A model generated the notes under the pieces. The model saw only the letters and a list, made by a program, of their open reading frames with translations, searched no databases and was not told the DNA's origin. From Desulfobacteraceae bacterium (GTDB taxonomy: Bacteria > Desulfobacterota > Desulfobacteria > Desulfobacterales > Desulfobacteraceae): 33,788 bases of DNA. Both the position numbers and the translations under genes were made by a program. Of this stretch, positions 1-5,885 are shown in pieces; position 1 is the stretch's first letter, and each line of letters starts with the position of its first letter. The stretch spans positions 1 through 33,788 of the forward strand of contig PIVQ01000015.1 in NCBI GenBank assembly GCA_003354055.1, read 5' to 3'.

Positions 1-64
1 CTGTCTCACGATAAACTACCGGATTTTTCTTATTTTATGATGCCTGGCTGTTTTGCGGTTAGGT
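1..64 (-). other. Left-edge attC-like core, truncated
   Basis: On the minus strand the heptamer ACCTAAC (58-64) matches the integron attC consensus RYYYAAC exactly and overlaps the TAA stop codon of the gene at 59-415, as attC sites often do. The other half of the site would lie to the left of the window, so the fold-back cannot be tested. No gene is seen in 1-58. The call is an inference from the core and its position. Confidence 0.3.
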
Positions 65-415
65 AAAGAAACGTAGGATTCTTGTTGGGATCTCAGGTGA
101 AATTACGAGCTTCTTTAGACTTAGGGAACCTGGATCTTGTTTTATTAAAGTCATTTCAAGGCTTAAATCTGAAAAGCTTTCTTCCAAAGTATAGATAGGG
201 GCGACGACGCTCCAAGACTTATTTTTTGAACCGGTAATCTCTATCACGTCAAATTTGATACCCTCAGGATAGGGAATAAGAGTTCTCCCATAATCTGAAA
301 TTAATTTCTCGATTTCGGCAGCATTCAAATGCGCGCCCTGAGTCACAGTCTCAATTTCATGAAACTCTTTATTCAGGAGCATAGTATAGATCTTTTCAAT
401 TGTTTTATCGATCAT
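59..415 (-). CDS. Small hypothetical protein, DUF7668-like
   Basis: Encodes 118 residues with no signal peptide or membrane segment, so probably cytoplasmic. The order of motifs (N-terminal helix, a central YGRTLIP-like stretch near residue 43, a WSVVAPIYT strand near 68, then a SDLSLEMTL strand near 82) resembles small proteins I associate with the DUF7668 family; that assignment is from memory and unverified. No function is known to me. The gene starts only a few bases after the attC-like fold-back at 427-532 with no convincing Shine-Dalgarno sequence, and its stop lies within an attC-type heptamer. Both traits are common in integron gene cassettes. Confidence 0.6.
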   Translation of the reverse strand: MIDKTIEKIYTMLLNKEFHEIETVTQGAHLNAAEIEKLISDYGRTLIPYPEGIKFDVIEITGSKNKSWSVVAPIYTLEESFSDLSLEMTLIKQDPGSLSLKKLVISPEIPTRILRFFT

Positions 416-426
416 ATCTATTTTAA

Positions 427-532
427 CTCATAACGGTTGAGCCAACCAGCCGGGCCAACGCTTTTAGAACCTGCACCGTGTTTTTGGAAAACCGGGCAGA
501 TCATCCCGGTCTGGTTCGGCGATTGGTTATAA
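427..532 (-). other. attC-like recombination site (imperfect fold-back)
   Basis: The two ends pair: CATAAC (429-434) with GTTATA (526-531). Inside, GCCAACCAG (441-449) pairs with CTGGTTCGGC (511-520), and CCGGG (450-454) with CCCGG (505-509), leaving single unpaired bases (T510 and one base in 515-518) like the extrahelical bases of attC. The loop region of about 50 nt is long. It lies just after the stop of 556-1020 and just before the start of 59-415. End heptamers match the attC consensus only partly. No integrase gene is in the window, so this is structural inference. Confidence 0.4.
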
Positions 533-555
533 TTCAATTTTGATCAACAATTTTC

Positions 556-1020
556 TCACCAACGTCCTAGACTATTTGCCCTTAATAGCCAGCTCAGCCA
601 AAACATAAAGCATTGAATATTTTTAGGGATACTATCATCGAGATCAATTAATAATATATGTCTTGTTGGATTCTGTTTGATTGAGCCACAATTATGTCCA
701 TTACTGAATACATCCGAATGTAGTTCGCCTTTTTCATAAAATGAATCACCACGTCCTAAGTGATACTGTACATCATTATGTCTAACATTGTATTCAAATC
801 CATATCCTAAAGGTTTTTCTGCAATTGCCTCAATGCCATGATTCAGGCGACAAAAATAACTACCCTCAGACCATTTTTCTCTTGAAAATGTGTAATTACC
901 TTCCTTAACAAGAAGGACACCTTTAGGGCTAAAGTATGATGCTTTTAACGTTCCAAAATAATTTTTATTTTCATAAAAATGATAGGTTGGGACAAATAAT
1001 TTTCTTACAACTGATAGCAT
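556..1020 (-). CDS. Hypothetical protein, 154 aa
   Basis: I do not recognise this family. The product has no signal peptide and no clear transmembrane helix except a weakly hydrophobic, Trp-rich C-terminus (residues about 138-154, with FWLSWLL). The body is rich in aromatic and Gly residues alternating with charge, suggesting a beta-rich fold. The ATG at 1020 has no obvious ribosome binding site; an AT-rich stretch with a TATAAT hexamer (1033-1038) lies 12-18 nt upstream, but no well-spaced -35 partner. The gene is followed by the attC-like fold-back at 427-532, supporting a mobile cassette origin. It could be a real cassette gene or a degraded one. Confidence 0.5.
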   Translation of the reverse strand: MLSVVRKLFVPTYHFYENKNYFGTLKASYFSPKGVLLVKEGNYTFSREKWSEGSYFCRLNHGIEAIAEKPLGYGFEYNVRHNDVQYHLGRGDSFYEKGELHSDVFSNGHNCGSIKQNPTRHILLIDLDDSIPKNIQCFMFWLSWLLRANSLGRW

Positions 1021-1177
1021 TTGGATTTATAAATTATAACCATTTATTATCAGGTCAATTTTCCCTGATAAGTTGATATTAGAGTACAAATCGGGCATAT
1101 TTTCCTTGTTTAAATTCGAACTTATTAAAAACTTCAAAAACCGAATTTATCGAAATAAATCTTTTTAGTAATTTGGA

Positions 1178-1222
1178 GATAATCATCTCCTGTAGAAAAA
1201 TGCAACAGTACACTTATTATAT
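1178..1222 (-). repeat. Copy A of a dispersed 45-nt repeat (TTGCAT-N12-GATGA)
   Basis: Read on the minus strand it contains TTGCAT (1200-1205), 12 nt, then GATGA (1183-1187) followed by TTATCTCC. Closely related sequence with the same 12-nt spacing occurs at 4495-4541 and 5252-5298. This copy lies about 160 nt upstream of the gene at 556-1020. Similarity to the other copies ends near 1224, where the IS110 element begins. The role is unknown; a promoter, a regulator site or a recombination remnant are all possible. Confidence 0.55.
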
Positions 1223-1224
1223 TG
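1214..1224. repeat. Left direct repeat flanking the IS110 element
   Basis: TTATTATATTG at 1214-1224 is repeated exactly at 2979-2989, bracketing the transposase gene and its noncoding ends. It coincides with the place where similarity to the other copies of the dispersed repeat stops, so it is a good candidate for the left boundary of the element. Confidence 0.5.
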
Positions 1225-1232
1225 GTACCATT

Positions 1233-1464
1233 CAGAATAATTGATGTTGTTATTTTGTGCGAGATTTTTAATCTATCTCACACATAATCACAGCTCCATT
1301 ATTCTGGGGTAAACAGTTTCACTTTTGGAGGAAAAACTAAAAAATCAGCCTGATTTTCACCAAATAGGCGAAGCTCCCCATAAATCATAAGTACCATCCA
1401 ATTGGGTGGTATTCTAGATGATCAATCTGCAATGCCGCAGTTGATATTTATAAGGAGCTTCGCC
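1233..1464 (+). ncRNA. Candidate IS110 bridge RNA / structured 5' leader
   Basis: This gene-free stretch forms consecutive inverted repeats. CAGAATAAT (1233-1241) pairs with ATTATTCTG (1298-1306), enclosing GTGCGAGAT / ATCTCACAC (1257-1283). AAAATCA (1341-1347) pairs with TGATTTT (1351-1357). GGCGAAGCTCC (1367-1377) pairs with GGAGCTTCGCC (1454-1464), extended by ATAAAT/ATTTAT and enclosing two smaller hairpins (1392-1411 and 1422-1444). IS110 elements are known to encode a structured bridge RNA in a noncoding end that specifies donor and target. Here location and structure fit, but expression and guide loops are not shown. Confidence 0.45.
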
Positions 1465-2913
1465 ATGAAAAAGAGGAACATTTTTCAAAACCAAAGTCAA
1501 GAAATCCTAACGCTTTTCGAGAAGGCGATAGACAGATCCAGGGTAATGTGTGTCCCAATTGATTATGCAAAAAAAGAACATGTTGCAATGTTCTGCGATG
1601 GTAATGGAAAGATTATACGCAAACCGTTTGTAGTGAAAAATACGCCTGAAGGGAAAATTTTTCTGATTGAACAATTAGAAAAATCCTGCAGTCATCGTGG
1701 AATCTCTATTCAGCATGCTTTTTTGGGCGGTGAAGATTGCGGATCTTATGCCGACAATTTTATACAGGCTCTCCGTTCGGAGAATTGGCTGGTGGCCGGT
1801 GTGAATGCCTGTGATGCAAAAAAACAACGGGAAAATATGCAGGCAAGTACGGATCGTCTCGATTTATTGGGAATCTGCAAAATGCTCCTTAATTGCAGAG
1901 GGAACTGTTCCCCAGCCCAATCCGGGGTTTATTGGAACTTGAGAATGCTTGTCCGGCAAAGGCGTAAACTGGTCCATTTAACAACTGGGGTGAAGCATCG
2001 AATTCACAGCATTGCCGATAGGATTTTTCCTGGATTTTTAAATGAAAGAAAGAGTGGAATCCTTCCATTTTCAAAATGCTCATTAGCGCTGATGGCAGAT
2101 CGGTTCAGCACACAGCAAATATGTCGGCGCCAACGTTCTACATTAACCAAACTGCTTGCCCGACATACAATTCAGCATCCGGATCTGTGCTCTAAAAAAC
2201 TACAGGAATACGCCTCACAAGTTCTCAACCCACCAGGTGATTGGCTCGCTTCATTACAGATTTCATTGAAACAGCAAGTTAAGCTTCTGGTTTGTTTGCA
2301 GGAGAGTATCCAACATCTGGAAAAGGAAATTGCTGAGAATCTTGCAAAAACACCAGGGGCATTGCTTACCAGTATCCGGGGAATCGGTATTGTTTTGGCT
2401 GCCGGAGTAAGTGCAGAGATAGGAGATCCTGCCATACAAGGATCTGTCAATAATCTTGTTTCGTATGCAGGCATTATCCCTAGGGTAAAACAAACCGGTG
2501 GAACACAGGGAAAGCCCCAGGTAAAAAAAGTTGGGAAACGCTGTAACCGCATTCTAAAAGACTATGTCGTACAATCCGCTGTCCATATCGGTTTACAAGG
2601 TCCGGATGATTTAAAGGCGGATTATAAAAGGCGTGATGCTCAAGGGCAGCATGCTGATTTCGGTATCGCCAGAAGATACTTACGCTTGGCTATGAGTCTG
2701 ATGCGTAACGGCCAAACCTATCTTCCCCGTTATCTGCGTAGTAAACAGGTTCCAATGAAAGAACGGGCGGAATACTATTCAAAAAATTGGCCAAAACTTC
2801 ACGGAAAATGGAGGAAGGCGAAAACGGCTGAAATTGCGTTTGACAAGGCTTTGCCATTGGGGCAATGGCGTAATATGATAGAGGGAATTTATGGAATAGA
2901 ACTCAGCTTATAA
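1465..2913 (+). CDS. IS110-family transposase (DEDD recombinase)
   Basis: Encodes 482 residues with the two-part IS110 architecture. The N-terminal DEDD RuvC-like domain (about 25-190) shows D33, E90 and the D130/D133 pair; the C-terminal Transposase_20 domain (about 310-400) shows the SIRGIG helix-hairpin and SYAGIIPR segments. The enzyme recombines element and target DNA, in this family guided by an element-encoded RNA. The start is the ATG at 1465, preceded by AAGGAG at 1452-1457 with 7-nt spacing; an in-frame ATG-like extension back to 1402 has no ribosome binding site and overlaps the leader hairpin. In the segment after SYAGIIPR the usual Ser-Gly-Gly is Thr-Gly-Gly. The reading frame is intact, so the element could be active. 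Confidence 0.93.
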   Translation: MKKRNIFQNQSQEILTLFEKAIDRSRVMCVPIDYAKKEHVAMFCDGNGKIIRKPFVVKNTPEGKIFLIEQLEKSCSHRGISIQHAFLGGEDCGSYADNFIQALRSENWLVAGVNACDAKKQRENMQASTDRLDLLGICKMLLNCRGNCSPAQSGVYWNLRMLVRQRRKLVHLTTGVKHRIHSIADRIFPGFLNERKSGILPFSKCSLALMADRFSTQQICRRQRSTLTKLLARHTIQHPDLCSKKLQEYASQVLNPPGDWLASLQISLKQQVKLLVCLQESIQHLEKEIAENLAKTPGALLTSIRGIGIVLAAGVSAEIGDPAIQGSVNNLVSYAGIIPRVKQTGGTQGKPQVKKVGKRCNRILKDYVVQSAVHIGLQGPDDLKADYKRRDAQGQHADFGIARRYLRLAMSLMRNGQTYLPRYLRSKQVPMKERAEYYSKNWPKLHGKWRKAKTAEIAFDKALPLGQWRNMIEGIYGIELSL

Positions 2914-2978
2914 AATCAATTTGGGCTGTTTAGAATTTTTAAGCGTGGGTCCTGAAAGTTTTGCGGACAGGATGGCTA

Positions 2979-2989
2979 TTATTATATTG
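2979..2989. repeat. Right direct repeat flanking the IS110 element
   Basis: This is an exact copy of TTATTATATTG found at 1214-1224. It lies 65 nt after the transposase stop codon and probably marks the right boundary of the element. Confidence 0.5.
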
Positions 2990-3316
2990 TCGCAGGGTTT
3001 AGAATAAAAACTGAATTAATGACGGCTAACATTAGAATGCCTTACCATGTCCGCTCCAATTAAATAATCAATGGCTCAAAGGTGCTCTGATCCTTAACAT
3101 ATGAAAAAGAGATCTTGTCATACCAGTATGCCAAAATTGGACATTGGGACGTGGGATTCCACTTGTAATGCGAAATTTTCGGGGTCAATGTTTTAAAATG
3201 CTATTATGGCCTGATAATTCTTTTAAAAAAAACGATGCAAATCGAATGGAGGAGTACGGCCTAAAAACTAGTATGAAATCAGCCTTGATTTTACTCTGGT
3301 GCTCTATTTTGATTAC

Positions 3317-3419
3317 TCTGAACCGGTGAAACTCAGGGGCCGCCGAGGCAAAGCCAACGTGAACCATGTTTTAGGCCCAAGACCATCCCAAGCGGTCCGC
3401 AGTGGCGAAGGGTTCGGCA
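3317..3419 (-). other. Weak attC-like fold-back after 3420-4349
   Basis: It begins directly after the stop codon of 3420-4349. GAACC (3320-3324) pairs with GGTTC (3411-3415), ACT (3331-3333) with AGT (3401-3403), and GGGCCGC (3337-3343) with GCGGTCC (3392-3398, one G-T pair), leaving unequal unpaired bases on the two sides. It shares short words with the fold-back at 427-532 (GCCGAACC, CGTTGGC on the minus strand). End heptamers fit attC consensus poorly, so it may be a degenerate site or a chance hairpin. Confidence 0.28.
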
Positions 3420-4349
3420 TTATTTTTTCTTGAATGAATATGCCATTTTTTTAAAATCAGAAATATAGTTTTCAATTTTATTCCTTTGGGCGTAACCTAA
3501 CATTATGAAGTAGTCTGTTTCATCAAATAACGTTACTTGATAAACAAATAAGGACTCTTTGCTTTTTGCATGAGTGCTGTCTGCTATTATTTCAAAGCCA
3601 GATAGACCATTGATTGTAATTGGTTTTGATGTGCTAACCTGGATATTATTCATTGTTTTGATAGCTTTAACCCTTTGAGACGAAAACGCTTCCTTATCGT
3701 TTATAGCAAGTCCTTGGCTTATTGAAGAACCAACTATAAAGATTGGGTTAGGAGTTGGTTTTGGATCCAAAACGCCTCCTTCAGTTATCATAAGCATATT
3801 ACTCACTCTTTTGGCAATTTTAAACTCTGAAGATTCTTCAATCATGAAGGTCAACCCTTCAAAAGGGTCAATTTGGTTCTCTATCCTTAAACTTGAGCTG
3901 AGGATTGAGCTTTTCATTTTCTCGGATAAATGTTGCTTAAGTTCTGCTGGGAATGTGGCAGTTACCATGGTTGTGTTCAACTCAGTTCCAAAGATATAAA
4001 TCCACTTAAGGAACTGCGTTCCATAAGCCTCCTGGCTCAAGTGTAGTAACAGCCCCGAATTGGCTCTTTTCTGTATTTTTTCTCTTGAGATTAAAGACAT
4101 ACCCTGTGTGGCTGCGCCAGCTTCTGTGAACGCATCTGCAATTTTTGAAAGGGGGCCAGGCATTTCCGTAACCATAATGGATGAACCGGCCTCTTCCAAA
4201 ATAAAGCCGGGAAAGTTATGGGCAAGTATAAATTCTGAGGGGGGGATGATGGTTGTTTTGGTGCCTGGGACAGCGGATCTTTCAGAGGCATATAGCGGTG
4301 AGCAAAAAAAAATACTAATAATTAGGATTTGAACTATAATGTTTTTCAT
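3420..4349 (-). CDS. Secreted protein with two PsbP/DUF1795-like halves
   Basis: Encodes 309 residues beginning with a Sec signal peptide: a hydrophobic core at about residues 4-18, with likely cleavage after SPLYA. The mature protein appears to be two similar alpha/beta halves (about 30-160 and 165-307). Each has an N-terminal strand segment (FPGFILEEAGSSIMVTEM; FEGLTFMIEESSEFKIAKR), a SSxxxQG/ATQG-like turn and a late strand near YGTQFLKWIYIFG or VYQVTLFDETDYFIMLG. This resembles DUF1795/PsbP-like periplasmic proteins of unknown role. AAGGAA precedes the ATG with usual spacing. Copies B and D of the local repeat lie upstream and the attC-like fold-back lies directly downstream. Confidence 0.65.
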   Translation of the reverse strand: MKNIIVQILIISIFFCSPLYASERSAVPGTKTTIIPPSEFILAHNFPGFILEEAGSSIMVTEMPGPLSKIADAFTEAGAATQGMSLISREKIQKRANSGLLLHLSQEAYGTQFLKWIYIFGTELNTTMVTATFPAELKQHLSEKMKSSILSSSLRIENQIDPFEGLTFMIEESSEFKIAKRVSNMLMITEGGVLDPKPTPNPIFIVGSSISQGLAINDKEAFSSQRVKAIKTMNNIQVSTSKPITINGLSGFEIIADSTHAKSKESLFVYQVTLFDETDYFIMLGYAQRNKIENYISDFKKMAYSFKKK

Positions 4350-4433
4350 GATTCTATTTCCTTGAAGCCTAATTGATGTGAGTCCTGATAGAATTTATCA
4401 CCCGACAATTAACTGCATATTATGAATATATTT

Positions 4434-4464
4434 GAATGACATCCCACCTCGTTTGAATGCAAGT
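4434..4464 (-). repeat. Copy D of the dispersed repeat (degenerate)
   Basis: On the minus strand TTGCAT (4457-4462) is followed after 13 nt by GATGT (4439-4443). It lies about 60 nt downstream of copy B in the same orientation, so the pair forms an imperfect tandem upstream of 3420-4349. Confidence 0.4.
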
Positions 4465-4494
4465 TGGGTAAAATCCAAAAATAAATTTGATGAA

Positions 4495-4541
4495 GATAAT
4501 CATCCCTACCCGAAAAATGCAACAGTAAAGATAATACATAG
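4495..4541 (-). repeat. Copy B of the dispersed repeat
   Basis: On the minus strand TTGCAT (4517-4522), 12 nt, GATGATTATCT (4494-4504 region). It shares the words GATAATCATC and GAAAAATGCAACAGTA (plus strand, the second nearly exact) with copy A at 1178-1222. It lies about 150 nt upstream of the gene at 3420-4349. Confidence 0.55.
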
Positions 4542-4682
4542 TTTCGTTTTCCCTGGGAGCCGTGGAGACCTTGTCCGTCCAACTTGAATTTTAAAATCAA
4601 CTTTTTGTATTAATCTATTTGCCCTGGTGGATCTTCGAAGTGGCAAGAGATTAATGTGCTAAGTTGAGTTTTAACGGTTGAA

Positions 4683-4775
4683 TTAGCTGGCTGTTGGTAA
4701 TTTCGGATTGATCGGGATTACTGTTTTGTCTACCAGTTCCATGAAAAGATCAGGATATTGGCCTGTAGGTTTCAT
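4683..4775 (-). CDS. Possible 30-aa ORF coupled to 4775-5185
   Basis: The stop codon of 4775-5185 overlaps an ATG by one base (TAATG), opening a 30-codon frame that ends at 4683. The TAATG arrangement allows termination-reinitiation. The predicted peptide is soluble, Pro-rich, with the segment YPDLFMELVDK, and matches nothing I recognise. It could be a translated small protein or the leftover end of a larger gene. Evidence is limited to the overlap. Confidence 0.22.
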   Translation of the reverse strand: MKPTGQYPDLFMELVDKTVIPINPKLPTAS

Positions 4776-5185
4776 TACTGATCGTCATTCTTCTTGAATT
4801 CAGGGTGGCGATCAAAAAAGCCCTCTAATCTTTCTAAAGAACCTCCACAGGCTGAGCACATAGGTTTCTTTGATATATCAGACACTTTTATCCGTCCACA
4901 ATCAATACATTTGCAGTTTGTTATTTCATAATCACTTCTTACCTCTTTGATTATACAATATAGACAGAAAAGAAATAGACTGGGACTGACTATCCATTTG
5001 ACGTTTGTCATATCCGTAGAAAACTCAGGATAAATCATCAAACCGACAACAGGATTTGGAACAACCATCATAACAATCGATAAAGCCATAAAGCTCAAGG
5101 CGAGTAGGATATTAGTAAATCTTTTTTTTCTCCAGAGCTCTTTAATGATATTGGATTTGGAATTTTGATTTGGGTTCATATCCAC
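4775..5185 (-). CDS. Two-helix membrane protein with zinc-ribbon tail
   Basis: Encodes 136 residues. Two transmembrane helices (about 24-52 and 65-82) are followed by a cytosolic tail. There, two Cys pairs (CIDC near residue 95 and CSAC near 112) form a zinc-ribbon-like motif. The family is unknown to me. The start is the GTG at 5185, preceded by GGAGGT with 8-nt spacing; an in-frame ATG two codons later has poorer spacing. Copy C of the local repeat lies 67 nt upstream, so its transcription may share whatever the repeat provides with the other accessory genes. A tiny TAATG-coupled frame follows. Confidence 0.6.
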   Translation of the reverse strand: MDMNPNQNSKSNIIKELWRKKRFTNILLALSFMALSIVMMVVPNPVVGLMIYPEFSTDMTNVKWIVSPSLFLFCLYCIIKEVRSDYEITNCKCIDCGRIKVSDISKKPMCSACGGSLERLEGFFDRHPEFKKNDDQ

Positions 5186-5251
5186 TTTAAAAGACCTCCG
5201 AAGGAAAAATTTGTATGAAAACTAAATCTTATGAAAATCAACTTAGTTGGA

Positions 5252-5298
5252 GAAAATCATTACCAGCTTGAGAATGCAAGTGTAAACTTATTACATAG
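5252..5298 (-). repeat. Copy C of the dispersed repeat
   Basis: On the minus strand TTGCAT (5274-5279), 12 nt, AATGA (5257-5261), then TTTTCTCC. On the far side it shares ACTTATTA-AT with copy A. It sits 67 nt upstream of the gene at 4775-5185. Confidence 0.5.
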
Positions 5299-5608
5299 AT
5301 AAGCTTAGCGTACGAGAGTCAAGGATTATAGCATTGATCATGACCAGAATCTTAAATGAAAAAAGTTTCGATTTGTATCGATATCCTTAAAATTTCTCAC
5401 TGTGGACTATGTCTATTAGGGCTGCCCCAAACGCTGAAAATCAAAAATTAAGACTATTATTAAAAAACCTCAGTTTTTCAAATCAAACCCCGACACAATA
5501 TATTGGGGTTGAAGGAAATTGCATTTGGTTACGGGAAATTCTGATATTGCCTGCCAAATTTTCTGAGATTACGTGACGCGTTACATCCAACGTTGAATTC
5601 GGCACTGA

Positions 5609-5768
5609 GGGCTGGGCAGGCCGGAAGGCGGCATTAAATCGATGTTTTTTAAATGGTCTTGGCGAAGCTACGCAACAAAAAGCCGTGTCGCTTTTATTCA
5701 CGGCTTTTGTGCAGTAAGCCTTAGACCATTTTAAAAACAGTGATAGCCGCCTCCGGTCTGACCGGCCC
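5609..5768. repeat. Large imperfect inverted repeat (arms about 70-79 nt)
   Basis: The left arm 5609-5687 and right arm 5699-5768 are complementary over most of their length with small bulges. Matching blocks include GGGCTGG/CCGGCCC, CCGGAAGGCGGC/GCCGCCTCCGG, ATGGTCT/AGACCAT and AAAAGCCGTG/CACGGCTTTT around an 11-nt loop. It could be a miniature palindromic mobile element, an unusually large attC-like site (ATCCAAC at 5585-5591 matches RYYYAAC), or a transcription barrier between the operon to the right and the accessory region. Confidence 0.6.
5677..5709. terminator. Intrinsic terminator-like inner stem
   Basis: AAAAGCCGTG (5678-5687) pairs perfectly with CACGGCTTTT (5699-5708). On the minus strand the stem is followed by a run of T (TTTTTG), as in rho-independent terminators, about 180 nt after the stop of the SDR gene at 5886. 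On the plus strand the T-run is almost as good, so it may work both ways. Confidence 0.45.
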
Positions 5769-5885
5769 GGTGGCAGCCACCCGCAACCGTCATTACCTAA
5801 ATGCAAATACTTAATAAAGACGGGCTAAAAAACATCCTTGAAGCAATTGGTCAGTGATGGTGATCGGGAAATACAAAAATTTGGT

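Larger units (their letters stand above)
1225..2989 (+). mobile_element. IS110-family insertion sequence
   Basis: The element holds one transposase gene (1465-2913), a long 5' noncoding end (about 240 nt) packed with inverted repeats and a short 3' end (about 75 nt). It has no terminal inverted repeats, as expected for IS110 proper. The boundaries are inferred from the 11-bp direct repeat TTATTATATTG at 1214-1224 and 2979-2989 and from the loss of similarity to other copies of the local repeat at about 1224. The total would be about 1.77 kb. It is inserted in the accessory region just upstream of the gene at 556-1020. The end points may be off by several bases. Confidence 0.65.
2914..3419. 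other. Gene-free stretch: IS right end, then noncoding DNA
   Basis: I see no convincing gene here. 2914-2989 is probably the 3' noncoding end of the IS110 element. 2990-3315 is AT-rich with no coding signal; an 18-codon hydrophobic ATG frame at 3276-3329 on the plus strand looks like the start of a signal peptide but stops at once. 3317-3419 contains the attC-like fold-back described separately. Confidence 0.5.
4350..4682. other. Intergenic stretch with two repeat copies
   Basis: No gene is supported here. It carries copy D (4434-4464) and copy B (4495-4541) of the local repeat, about 60 nt apart in the same orientation. The remainder shows no structure I can interpret. Confidence 0.5.
5186..5885. 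other. 700-nt gene-free stretch
   Basis: It contains copy C of the repeat (5252-5298), then AT-rich DNA without coding signal to about 5480. A small hairpin follows (AACCCC/GGGGTT, about 5485-5511), then the large fold-back 5609-5768 with its inner terminator-like stem. A 107-codon minus-strand frame (5483-5806) covers the fold-back but has the composition of a palindrome, not of a gene. Confidence 0.5.

Noticed and set aside
1033..1058. TATAAT and TTGACC upstream of 556-1020 as a promoter
   Set aside because: The spacing is only 14 nt, too short for a standard sigma-70 promoter.
1402..1464. N-terminal extension of the IS110 transposase to 1402
   Set aside because: No ribosome site there, and the sequence forms the leader stem; the ATG at 1465 has AAGGAG at 7-nt spacing.
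3144..3329. 61-codon plus-strand frame, with an inner ATG opening a hydrophobic 18-residue stretch
   Set aside because: No ribosome site at suitable distance and it ends without a mature domain; at most a remnant.
1178..5298. CRISPR array from the repeated 45-nt element
   Set aside because: Only four degenerate copies with irregular spacing of 60 nt to several kb, with genes between, and no cas genes.
5483..5806. 107-codon minus-strand frame
   Set aside because: It covers the large inverted repeat, so its composition is palindrome-driven, and there is no ribosome site.
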